From: an uncultured Oscillospiraceae bacterium
GTDB lineage: Bacteria > Bacillota > Clostridia > Oscillospirales > Ruminococcaceae
Assembly: GCA_900553955.1 (NCBI GenBank)
Contig: USFO01000102.1
Coordinates: forward strand, 1 to 5,061
Direction of reading: 5' to 3'
Length of the DNA stretch: 5,061 nucleotides
This document shows positions 1-5,061 of the stretch, piece by piece; position 1 is the stretch's first letter, and the number at the start of each line of letters is the position of its first letter. Both the position numbers and the translations under genes were made by a program. The notes under the pieces were generated by a model that saw only the letters and a list, made by a program, of their open reading frames with translations, was not told the origin of the DNA and ran no database searches.

Positions 1-25
1 TTGAAACAAAACGATGCAAGCAGTT

Positions 26-110
26 CTCGGCTCCCCTTTCTTGTAAGGGGAGCTGAATTTTTACGCCCTTCGGGCGCAAAAAGACTGAGGGGTTGTATCG
101 GCAACCAGTG
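26..110. repeat. Compound hairpin element, probably a dispersed intergenic repeat
   Basis: Three consecutive hairpins are visible. The first pairs 30-38 with 45-53 (9 bp, core CTCCCCTT/AAGGGGAG, 6-nt loop). The second pairs CGCCC at 64-68 with GGGCG at 72-76 around a TTC loop, extended by TTTTT (58-62) against AAAAA (78-82) after one mismatch. The third pairs GGTTG at 91-95 with CAACC at 102-106. The string GACTGAGGGGTTGT at 83-96 following a CCCCTT/AAGGGG stem resembles short palindromic repeats that I recall as abundant between genes in gut Clostridia. No coding frame or transposase accompanies it. Hairpin pairing is seen directly; multicopy status is inferred, because only one copy of this form lies in the window. 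Confidence 0.6.
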
Positions 111-180
111 ATAGCGTTTGCGCAATCTAATGTGAATCTGCTTTTTTATAAAAAGTTCTTCCGCTTTCTTTTTTGAATAT

Positions 181-224
181 AAAAATAACGCCCACAAGCA
201 CAAATTCTTCGGCTTACAGGCGTT
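181..224 (-). terminator. Rho-independent terminator of the zinc-ribbon gene
   Basis: Read on the minus strand, a 13-bp stem (AACGCCTGTAAGC with GCTTGTGGGCGTT, including G-U pairs) forms between 212-224 and 187-199 around a 12-nt loop, and is followed by ATTTTTA. It begins 37 bases beyond the stop codon of the gene at 261-779, so it should end that transcript. The U-tract is short, so termination may be incomplete. Confidence 0.7.
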
Positions 225-260
225 GAGTTCATAAAAAATTTACAGGATTATTCGCCGCAA

Positions 261-779
261 TTAAATCAACGGCTCCATTCCGAGGAGGTCGTTCACGAAA
301 AGGGCAAAGTTTTCTTCGCCGAACACAAGCATGGTCACAATAGCCGCCGCGGAAATGAGCACAAGCAGAATAAAGCCGTAGAGGAAAATTCCCCGGGCAA
401 GGTTCTTTTTCGCTTCGTATTTGGTTTTGCCGCACGCCAAAGCTATGGCATAGATAAGCCCGACCACAGGAAGCGACAGCAGGAATATGGTGAGCACAAA
501 GCTCCATGTGGAAGGTTCATCCGCGTGCTCAAAGCTCCGCGGCGGCAGCTCAGAAGGCATGCTCACATGGTTTTCCGGCTCTGCGTCAGGCTGTTCTTCC
601 TCGAAAATATCCTCCGGAGCGGCAGGCTCCGCAGGCTGCTCCGGCGCAGCCGGAGCCTTTGCCGAATTGTCTTCGGCAGAAGGATATGGATTCTTTATTT
701 TGGGCATATATTTGCCGCAGGAAGGGCAAAAGCTTTTATCATCGTCAAATTCAAAGCCGCAATCGGGGCATTTGCGCAT
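261..779 (-). CDS. Zinc-ribbon domain protein with two C-terminal membrane helices, function unknown
   Basis: This 172-residue protein starts with a short zinc ribbon: Cys4-x2-Cys7 and Cys18-x2-Cys21 form a classic four-cysteine zinc site (CPDCGFEF, then FCPSCGKYMP). Residues about 27-90 are a flexible Pro/Ala/Glu-rich acidic linker. Two hydrophobic stretches follow at about 92-116 and 130-153, separated by a basic loop (GKTKYEAKKNLARG), and the tail is short. The zinc ribbon and linker probably lie in the cytoplasm, since there is no signal peptide; this topology is inferred. Such zinc-ribbon membrane proteins are common and mostly uncharacterised in Clostridia, so no function is assigned. 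The start is supported by GAGGTGG at 784-790 just upstream of the ATG and by a strong promoter at 820-848. It is transcribed alone, divergently from the Ig-like surface protein, and ends at its own terminator. Confidence 0.85.
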   Translation of the reverse strand: MRKCPDCGFEFDDDKSFCPSCGKYMPKIKNPYPSAEDNSAKAPAAPEQPAEPAAPEDIFEEEQPDAEPENHVSMPSELPPRSFEHADEPSTWSFVLTIFLLSLPVVGLIYAIALACGKTKYEAKKNLARGIFLYGFILLVLISAAAIVTMLVFGEENFALFVNDLLGMEPLI

Positions 780-819
780 ATTTCCACCTCACGATCCGTA
801 TTTATTATTTTATATATAA

Positions 820-848
820 ATAATACAATTTTTATTTACGCAGGTCAA
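820..848 (-). promoter_or_regulatory. Sigma-A-type promoter for the zinc-ribbon gene
   Basis: On the minus strand, a -35 box TTGACC (843-848) and a -10 box TATTAT (820-825) each match consensus at five of six positions and are separated by exactly 17 bases. Transcription would begin near 813, giving a leader of about 33 bases that includes the GAGGTGG ribosome binding site at 784-790. AT-rich repeated tracts lie just upstream. Confidence 0.75.
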
Positions 849-993
849 GAACCAATCGGAAAATTTTTCAAGAATTTTTCAAAAAATCCGTCCGTTTTTA
901 TGCTGATTCCGAATAATTTGCGCTGTTCACAAAAAGTTTACTTGAATATTCTGAATTTGCCACCTTATGGCGCGGGAATTGCTAAAAATGTCC

Positions 994-1022
994 TTGCAGT
1001 TTGCGGTGTTTTGTCGTAAAAT
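994..1022 (+). promoter_or_regulatory. Probable promoter for the Ig-like surface protein gene
   Basis: A -10 box TAAAAT (1017-1022, five of six) lies 17 bases from a weak -35 TTGCAG (994-999, three of six). An overlapping alternative -10, TAATAT at 1022-1027, could be used instead. Either would place the start near 1029-1034 and give a leader of about 50-55 bases that includes the dyad at 1039-1052. The weak -35 suggests modest or activator-assisted expression, which is inferred. Confidence 0.5.
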
Positions 1023-1038
1023 AATATGCGTAGAAAAA

Positions 1039-1052
1039 CAGGGCGTGCCCTG
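1039..1052. promoter_or_regulatory. Perfect dyad in the 5' leader of the surface protein gene
   Basis: CAGGGC (1039-1044) and GCCCTG (1047-1052) form a perfect 6-bp inverted repeat separated by GT. It lies between the predicted transcription start and the ribosome binding site AAGGAGG (1068-1074). It could be a small operator read as DNA; a 2-nt loop is too tight for a full RNA hairpin, so an RNA form would lose the innermost pair. No regulator is identifiable from the sequence. Confidence 0.35.
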
Positions 1053-1084
1053 CCCTTCTCAAAACCCAAGGAGGATTTTATTAA

Positions 1085-2338
1085 ATGAAAAAAAGAATTT
1101 TTTGTATGCTTCTCGCGGTAGTCATGGCGGTTGTCATGCTGCCCGTACAGGCATTCGCAGTAACTTCCATCAAAGGCGCATACGTCGGACAGAACTTCGG
1201 TCTTGTTATCGACGTTGTAAACAACTCCACTTCCTATTCTATCTCCGGCGAAATTCCGGACGGTCTTACCGCAAGCGGAACCTATACCAGCACCAATGAC
1301 AACTACGCGCTTTCCCTTGCCCTTACCGGCACTCCGAAAACCGCGGGTACCTATAACTTCCGCGTAACCTATTACAAGCCCTATCCGAACGACAGCGAGG
1401 TTTCCAAAACCGTTTCTTATGTTATGAACGTCGGCGAATCTGCTCCGTTCGCATATGTAAAAGACGGTTCCCTCTACATTGAATCCTGGCCGAAGAAAAC
1501 CGAGTACTACCTTCACGATACCCTTGACACCACCGGCATGAAGGTCGTTGTCACTGCGTACAAGCTCGCCAAGGTCGAGGGCACTCAAAAGACCTATGAG
1601 CCTTTTACCTATGATGTAACCGACCTTTGCAGCGTAACTCCTACATACTTCACGCAGGACGATGTTGCCATCAGCTGCGTTGTAAGCTGCACTCTGCCGG
1701 TTGATTCCAGCGGCACGCTTAAAACTCTTACGAGCACTTTCCGTGTAACCTTTAAGGAAGCCGATCCAAACACCGTAACCGGCATGGAGCTGCTTTCCGC
1801 CCCCACCAAGCTCACTTATACCAAGGGCGAAAGCCTTAACACCTCCGGTCTTACCCTCCGCCTTAAAAAGTACAGCGGAGCCACCGAGGATGTTACCAAG
1901 GGCTTTACCTGCGAACCCACCGTCCTTGACACCGTGGGTACTCAGACCATAACCGTCAAGTACGGCGAAAAGACCGTCACCTTTGATGTAACCGTTACCG
2001 AGGCTGTTGCCTCCGTACCGAGCAGCGTTTCCAGCAGCGTGAAGGCGCCCTCCTCGCAGTCAAGCTCCTCCCTGCTGGAAAGCTCCTCCGAGCCGGAGTC
2101 CATAGTGGAATCCGAGGTTTCTTCCGAACCGGAATCCTCCGTTCCGGAGCCCTCCTCCGAACCGGAATCCGTGGTTGAGCCGGAATCCTCCGAGCCGGAA
2201 ACGGAGCCTGTTGACGCACAGGTTGACGAAAGCAAAGGCATTTCTTGGTGGTTATGGGTTGTCATCGGCCTTGGCGTACTTGCCATCGGCGCAGGCGTTG
2301 CACTCTATATGCTCGGCAAAAAGAAGCTTGACGACTAA
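1085..2338 (+). CDS. Secreted, membrane-anchored surface protein with Ig-like (Big_3-type) domains
   Basis: This 417-residue protein has an N-terminal signal peptide (MKKR, hydrophobic core, probable cleavage after AFA at residue 25). Residues about 28-116 resemble a putative Ig/cadherin-like (He_PIG-type) domain, with the motif GLTASGTYT...LTGTPKTAGTYNF. Residues about 130-225 and 231-307 match the bacterial Ig-like group 3 (Big_3) pattern: P-x-K-x-x-Y, then L-x-T-x-G-[ML], then DVT; the second copy is the clearer, ending GTQTITVKYGEKTVTF. A Ser/Glu/Pro stalk (about 308-384) leads to one membrane helix (386-410) and a basic tail GKKKLDD. There is no LPXTG sorting motif, so anchoring is by the membrane helix with the Ig-like domains outside. 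The start is fixed by AAGGAGG at 1068-1074. Big_3 domains usually occur in adhesins or as spacers on surface enzymes; no catalytic domain is present, so adhesion or binding is only a guess. It is monocistronic and followed by a strong terminator. Confidence 0.9.
   Translation: MKKRIFCMLLAVVMAVVMLPVQAFAVTSIKGAYVGQNFGLVIDVVNNSTSYSISGEIPDGLTASGTYTSTNDNYALSLALTGTPKTAGTYNFRVTYYKPYPNDSEVSKTVSYVMNVGESAPFAYVKDGSLYIESWPKKTEYYLHDTLDTTGMKVVVTAYKLAKVEGTQKTYEPFTYDVTDLCSVTPTYFTQDDVAISCVVSCTLPVDSSGTLKTLTSTFRVTFKEADPNTVTGMELLSAPTKLTYTKGESLNTSGLTLRLKKYSGATEDVTKGFTCEPTVLDTVGTQTITVKYGEKTVTFDVTVTEAVASVPSSVSSSVKAPSSQSSSSLLESSSEPESIVESEVSSEPESSVPEPSSEPESVVEPESSEPETEPVDAQVDESKGISWWLWVVIGLGVLAIGAGVALYMLGKKKLDD
2084..2203 (+). 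repeat. In-gene repeats encoding SSEPES-type stalk units
   Basis: Four copies of an 18-base unit of the form TCCTCCGAACCGGAATCC lie at 2084-2101, 2120-2137, 2153-2170 and 2186-2203. They differ at a few positions and are all in frame. They encode residues 334-339, 346-351 and 357-362 as SSEPES, and 368-373 as SSEPET. They are spaced by 15-18 bases of related sequence. This is the acidic, Ser/Pro-rich stalk of the surface protein. Such repeats can expand or contract by slippage or recombination, so stalk length may vary between strains; that is an inference. Confidence 0.7.
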
Positions 2339-2359
2339 ATAAGTTTTACTGCTTACAGC

Positions 2360-2392
2360 AAAGGCAGTCCGCCAATGGCGGGCTGCCTTTTT
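2360..2392 (+). terminator. Strong rho-independent terminator of the surface protein gene
   Basis: A 14-bp stem pairs 2360-2373 with 2377-2390 (AAAGGCAG and CCGCC against GGCGG and CTGCCTTT, one T-G pair), with a three-base loop AAT and TTTTT at 2388-2392. It lies 22 bases after the stop codon and is the strongest terminator in the window. Confidence 0.9.
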
Positions 2393-2415
2393 GTTTAATA
2401 AGGCTCAAAAAGGCA

Positions 2416-2444
2416 GCGCAGGGCGCTTCTCGGCGCCACTGTGC
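2416..2444. repeat. GC-rich imperfect hairpin between the two convergent terminators
   Basis: Positions 2416-2426 pair with 2433-2444 to give 11 base pairs with one bulged A at 2438 and a six-base loop (2427-2432). No U-tract follows on either strand, so it is not a usual terminator. It is flanked by a wider inverted repeat, AAAGGC at 2409-2414 and GCCTTT at 2466-2471. It may be a fragment of a dispersed palindromic element; its origin is not evident from one copy. Confidence 0.45.
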
Positions 2445-2477
2445 TCTCAGTCGCCGCTCTTCAAAGCCTTTACACCC

Positions 2478-2507
2478 AAAAAGTCCGGCATTTCTGCCGG
2501 ACTTTTT
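2478..2507. terminator. Bidirectional terminator at the end of leuS
   Basis: A perfect 13-bp stem (AAAAAGTCCGGCA with TGCCGGACTTTTT) pairs 2478-2490 with 2495-2507 around the loop TTTC. It starts 19 bases past the leuS stop on the minus strand, where it ends in a U-tract. The same holds on the plus strand, so it also backs up the terminator at 2360-2392. This insulates the two convergent genes from each other. Confidence 0.88.
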
Positions 2508-2526
2508 ACTATATAATATTTTCGGC

Positions 2527-4926
2527 TTATTTCACCACAAAGTTCACAAGCTTGCCGGGGACGACGATTTCCTTGATAATCGTCTTGCCCTCAAGCTCCT
2601 TTGCGGCGGCTTCCTTTGCGGCGGCAAGGCAGGCTTCCTTGTCCGCGCCTGCGGGAACGGTCATACGCGCCTTGATTTTTCCGCAGAGCTGAACCACCAT
2701 TTCCACGGTGGCCTCGACGCATTTTGCCTCGTCATACTGCGGCCATGGCTGCTTGCAGAGCAGCTCCTTGTGACCGAGGTTCTGCCAAATCTCCTCGGTG
2801 ATATGGGGTGCAAAGGGATTCAGCAGCGTGAGAAAAATTTCGTACTCGTCCTTGGTGACGCTTCCGGTGGCGGTTATGTCGTTGAGCAGAGTCATCATGG
2901 CGGCAATGGCGGTGTTCGCCTTGAGGTTATCCGCGTCCTCGCCGACCTTCTTTATGCAGCGGTTGAGGCTGCTTTCAAGCTCCGAACGAATACCCTCTCC
3001 GTTCACAATATCCTGAAGCGCCCAAATTCTGTCGAGGAAGCGTTTGCAGCCCTTGATTGAGCTTGTGTTCCAGGGAGCGGCCTTTTCAAAGTCGCCGATG
3101 AACATTTCGTAGAGGCGGAGGGTGTCCGCGCCGTATTCCCTTATAACATCGTCCGGGTTGACCACGTTGCCACGGCTCTTGGACATTTTCTCGTTGTTCT
3201 CGCCCAAAATCATACCGTGGCTGGTACGCTTTTTATAAGGCTCCTTGGTGGAAACTACGCCGATATCGTAGAGGAATTTGTGCCAGAAGCGGCTGTAAAG
3301 CAGGTGCAGAGTGGTGTGCTCCATACCGCCGTTGTACCAATCCACGGGCATCCAGTAGTCAAGCGCCTCTTTAGAGGCGGGAGCGGTGTCGCATTTGGGG
3401 TCGCAGTAGCGGAGATAATACCACGAAGAGCCCGCCCACTGGGGCATGGTGTCGGTTTCACGCTTTGCGGGGCCGCCGCAGCAGGGGCAGGTGGTGTTCA
3501 CCCAATCCGTCATCTTGGAAAGGGGGCTTTCACCGGTGTCCGTAGGCTCGTAGGAGTCCACCTCCGGCAAAATCAGCGGAAGCTGCTCCTCCGGAACGGG
3601 CTGCCAGCCGCATTTTTCGCAGTAAATCATGGGAATTGGCTCGCCCCAGTATCTCTGACGGCTAAAAACCCAGTCGCGGAGCTTATAGTTCACCTTGGCA
3701 CGACCGATTCCCTCTTTTTCAAGGTATTCAATCATGGCTTTCTTCGCCTGCTCAACGGTCATGCCGTCCTCAAAGCCTGAGTTCACCATAATTCCGGAGG
3801 CGCAGTCCGTATAAGCCGCCTCCTCCACGTTGCCGCCCTTGACCACCTCCACTATGGGCAGTCCGAACTTCTTTGCGAACTCCCAGTCGCGGGTATCGTG
3901 TCCCGGAACAGCCATAATTGCGCCGGTTCCGTAGCTTGTGAGAACATAGTCGGAAATGAAAATCGGAATTTCCTTTCCGGTGGCGGGGTTTATTCCGCGA
4001 ACGCCTTTAAGCTCCACTCCGGTTTTGTCCTTGGCAAGCTCGGTGCGCTCGAAGTCGGATTTCTTCGCCGCCTCCTGCTGATAGGCGCGGATTTCATCCA
4101 TATTGGAAAGCTTGTCCGCCCATTTCCCGATGATTTCATGCTCCGGGCTTATGACCATATAGGTTGCGCCGAACATGGTGTCGCAGCGGGTGGTGTAAAC
4201 CGTGAGCTTGTCTCCGGCGGTGGTTCCGAAGTCAACCTCCGCACCGGTGGAACGGCCTATCCAGTTTATCTGAGAGGTCTTTACGCGGTCGATGTAGTCC
4301 ACATCAGCCAAATCGTCGATAAGGCGCTGAGCGTAGGCGGTGATTTTGAGCATCCACTGGGATTTTACCTTGTGAACAACCTCGCTGCCGCAGCGTTCGC
4401 AAACGCCGTTCACCACCTCTTCGTTCGCCAAAACGACCTTGCAGCCGGTGCACCAGTTCACGTTCGCCTCTTTTTTGTAGGCAAGACCGTGCTTATACAT
4501 CTGGAGGAAAATCCACTGTGTCCATTTGTAATAGTTCGGGTCGGTGGTGTTTATCTCCCTGTCCCAGTCAAAGGAAAGTCCCAGGGACTTGAGCTGCTGC
4601 TTGAAGTGAGCAACGTTGTTTTTGGTGACTATTTCCGGGTGAATGTGGTTTTTTATGGCAAAGTTTTCTGTGGGCAGACCAAAAGCGTCCCAGCCCATGG
4701 GATAGAGCACGTTGTAGCCCTGCATACGCTTTTTGCGGGCGACAATATCAAGGGCGGTGTAGGAACGGGGATGTCCCACGTGAAGTCCCTGTCCGGAGGG
4801 ATAGGGGAACTCCACCAGAGCGTAGTATTTCGGTTTGGTGTAATCGTCCGTGGCGGCAAAGGGCTTTTTTTCGTCCCAAATGTCCTGCCATTTCTTTTCA
4901 ATGGCGGTAAAATCGTAGCCTTTCAT
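2527..4926 (-). CDS. leuS: Leucyl-tRNA synthetase
   Basis: This cytoplasmic class I synthetase joins leucine to tRNA-Leu using ATP and clears mischarged products in an editing domain. The 799-residue length fits Bacillota LeuRS (about 800). Seen in order: HVGH at 49-52 (the HIGH signature); a zinc knuckle with Cys159/Cys162/Cys176/Cys179; the CP1 editing domain with the Thr-rich loop YTTRCDT (244-250) and HDTRD (343-347), whose Asp347 should be the conserved amino-acid-binding Asp; a second cysteine cluster (Cys436/Cys439 and Cys480-Cys483); KMSKS at 580-584; then the helical anticodon-binding and C-terminal domains. HLLYSRFW leads to KMSKS with no room for the leucine-specific insertion found in E. 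coli, as in Bacillus-type enzymes. The start at 4926 is chosen because AGGAGG (4932-4937) lies five bases upstream and MKGYDFTAIEKKW is the usual N terminus; an in-frame ATG at 4995 lacks such a site. It is complete and appears monocistronic. Confidence 0.98.
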   Translation of the reverse strand: MKGYDFTAIEKKWQDIWDEKKPFAATDDYTKPKYYALVEFPYPSGQGLHVGHPRSYTALDIVARKKRMQGYNVLYPMGWDAFGLPTENFAIKNHIHPEIVTKNNVAHFKQQLKSLGLSFDWDREINTTDPNYYKWTQWIFLQMYKHGLAYKKEANVNWCTGCKVVLANEEVVNGVCERCGSEVVHKVKSQWMLKITAYAQRLIDDLADVDYIDRVKTSQINWIGRSTGAEVDFGTTAGDKLTVYTTRCDTMFGATYMVISPEHEIIGKWADKLSNMDEIRAYQQEAAKKSDFERTELAKDKTGVELKGVRGINPATGKEIPIFISDYVLTSYGTGAIMAVPGHDTRDWEFAKKFGLPIVEVVKGGNVEEAAYTDCASGIMVNSGFEDGMTVEQAKKAMIEYLEKEGIGRAKVNYKLRDWVFSRQRYWGEPIPMIYCEKCGWQPVPEEQLPLILPEVDSYEPTDTGESPLSKMTDWVNTTCPCCGGPAKRETDTMPQWAGSSWYYLRYCDPKCDTAPASKEALDYWMPVDWYNGGMEHTTLHLLYSRFWHKFLYDIGVVSTKEPYKKRTSHGMILGENNEKMSKSRGNVVNPDDVIREYGADTLRLYEMFIGDFEKAAPWNTSSIKGCKRFLDRIWALQDIVNGEGIRSELESSLNRCIKKVGEDADNLKANTAIAAMMTLLNDITATGSVTKDEYEIFLTLLNPFAPHITEEIWQNLGHKELLCKQPWPQYDEAKCVEATVEMVVQLCGKIKARMTVPAGADKEACLAAAKEAAAKELEGKTIIKEIVVPGKLVNFVVK

Positions 4927-4950
4927 TTTTTCCTCCTGTATTTCAGTGAA

Positions 4951-4981
4951 TTTATAACTGTGATATGTGGGGCTTTGGCAG
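4951..4981 (-). promoter_or_regulatory. leuS: Possible leuS promoter
   Basis: On the minus strand TATAAA (4951-4956, five of six for a -10 box) lies 19 bases from CTGCCA (4976-4981, four of six for a -35 box). The spacing is longer than ideal, and the start would fall only about 18 bases before the start codon, just upstream of the AGGAGG. A promoter beyond the window edge is equally possible. Confidence 0.3.
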
Positions 4982-4985
4982 TTAT
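4954..4985. promoter_or_regulatory. Inverted repeat upstream of leuS
   Basis: ATAACTG (4954-4960) and CAGTTAT (4979-4985) are perfect 7-base inverted repeats separated by 18 bases. The arms overlap both boxes of the possible leuS promoter. They could be an operator with half-sites about 2.4 helical turns apart, or a weak hairpin. No T-box signature (AGGGTGGTACCGCG-like) or terminator/antiterminator pair is visible in the 135 bases upstream of leuS. Confidence 0.35.
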
Positions 4986-5006
4986 GGTGAGCCAAATCTG
5001 TGCGTT

Positions 5007-5047
5007 GGCGCGGGAGCGCCCTCGCCTCCCTCTGAGGAGGGAGGTGG
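5007..5047. repeat. Second hairpin repeat upstream of leuS, possibly cut by the window edge
   Basis: Two perfect hairpins lie side by side. GGCGC (5007-5011) pairs with GCGCC (5016-5020) around GGGA, and CCTCCCTC (5025-5032) pairs with GAGGGAGG (5037-5044) around TGAG. The CTCCCTCTGAGGAGGGAGGT form resembles abundant intergenic palindromes in gut Clostridia, which usually continue with further hairpins. The following sequence runs off the window, so its full extent is unknown. It is related in style, not identical, to the element at 26-110. Confidence 0.5.
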
Positions 5048-5061
5048 ATGCCTGCATAAAG

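Larger units (their letters stand above)
780..1084. other. Divergent intergenic control region
   Basis: These 305 bases separate two divergent genes and contain no credible gene. The part near 800-960 is strongly AT-rich. It carries a minus-strand promoter (820-848), a plus-strand promoter (994-1022), a tandem pair of 11-base units (AATTTTTCAAG at 862-872 and AATTTTTCAAA at 873-883) just upstream of the minus-strand -35 box, a perfect dyad at 1039-1052, and ribosome binding sites at both ends. The paired A/T-tract units sit where an UP element would lie for the minus-strand promoter; that role is inferred. Positions 884-993 show nothing further that I can support. Confidence 0.6.

Noticed and set aside
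525..1019. Open frame of 164 codons on the plus strand overlapping the zinc-ribbon gene and the intergenic region
   Set aside because: It runs antisense through the zinc-ribbon gene and then through both divergent promoters. Its product is basic and low in domain-like features.
965..1588. Long open frame of 207 codons on the minus strand
   Set aside because: It lies antisense to the surface protein gene, which has a clear signal peptide, Ig-like domains and a ribosome binding site. The antisense translation shows no recognisable domain.
2084..2203. CRISPR-like spaced repeats
   Set aside because: The repeats are short, imperfect, in frame and encode the SSEPES stalk; the intervening sequence is related coding sequence, not unique spacers.
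3217..3780. Open frame of 187 codons on the plus strand
   Set aside because: It is entirely antisense to the conserved core of leuS; its composition is a by-product of leuS codon use and it shows no known domain.
3350..3900. Possible altered or incomplete LeuRS because the leucine-specific insertion before KMSKS is missing
   Set aside because: Bacillus-type LeuRS also lacks this insertion; all catalytic, zinc and editing motifs are present and the frame is intact.
4927..4995. A 23-codon N-terminal extension of leuS starting at an ATG at 4995
   Set aside because: The upstream ATG has no ribosome binding site and the extension crosses the inverted repeat and the possible promoter. The ATG at 4926 has a well-placed AGGAGG and gives the family's usual N terminus.
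4927..5061. T-box riboswitch upstream of leuS
   Set aside because: No AGGGTGGTACCGCG-like sequence and no terminator followed by a U-run is visible on the minus strand in this stretch.

Overview
The window looks like ordinary chromosome of a gut-type Clostridia, most likely an Oscillospiraceae/Ruminococcaceae relative. The reasons are strong AGGAGG-type ribosome binding sites, sigma-A-like promoters, a Bacillota-type leucyl-tRNA synthetase, a Ser/Glu/Pro-rich membrane-anchored surface protein, and hairpin-forming dispersed repeats of a style common in these genomes. The taxon is inferred from style, not from a database match.

Layout: positions 1-228 have no gene but hold a compound hairpin repeat (about 26-110) and the terminator of the first gene. 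Positions 261-779 (minus) encode a small zinc-ribbon protein with two membrane helices. Positions 780-1084 are a divergent control region with one good promoter facing each way. Positions 1085-2338 (plus) encode a secreted, membrane-anchored protein with three predicted Ig-like domains, a low-complexity stalk and a C-terminal membrane helix. Positions 2339-2526 lie between convergent gene ends and hold one terminator for each gene plus an extra GC-rich hairpin. Positions 2527-4926 (minus) encode a complete leucyl-tRNA synthetase (leuS). Positions 4927-5061 hold its leader, an inverted repeat and part of a second hairpin repeat at the window edge.

The three genes appear to be independent transcription units: two are divergent, two converge on strong terminators, and leuS is a housekeeping gene with no visible link to the others. 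The zinc-ribbon protein and the Ig-like surface protein share a control region and both are membrane proteins, so co-regulation is possible but not shown. I found no sign of a novel multi-gene system, CRISPR array, phage or transposase. The items most worth a second look are the dispersed hairpin repeats, the uncharacterised surface protein, and small inverted repeats near the promoters.
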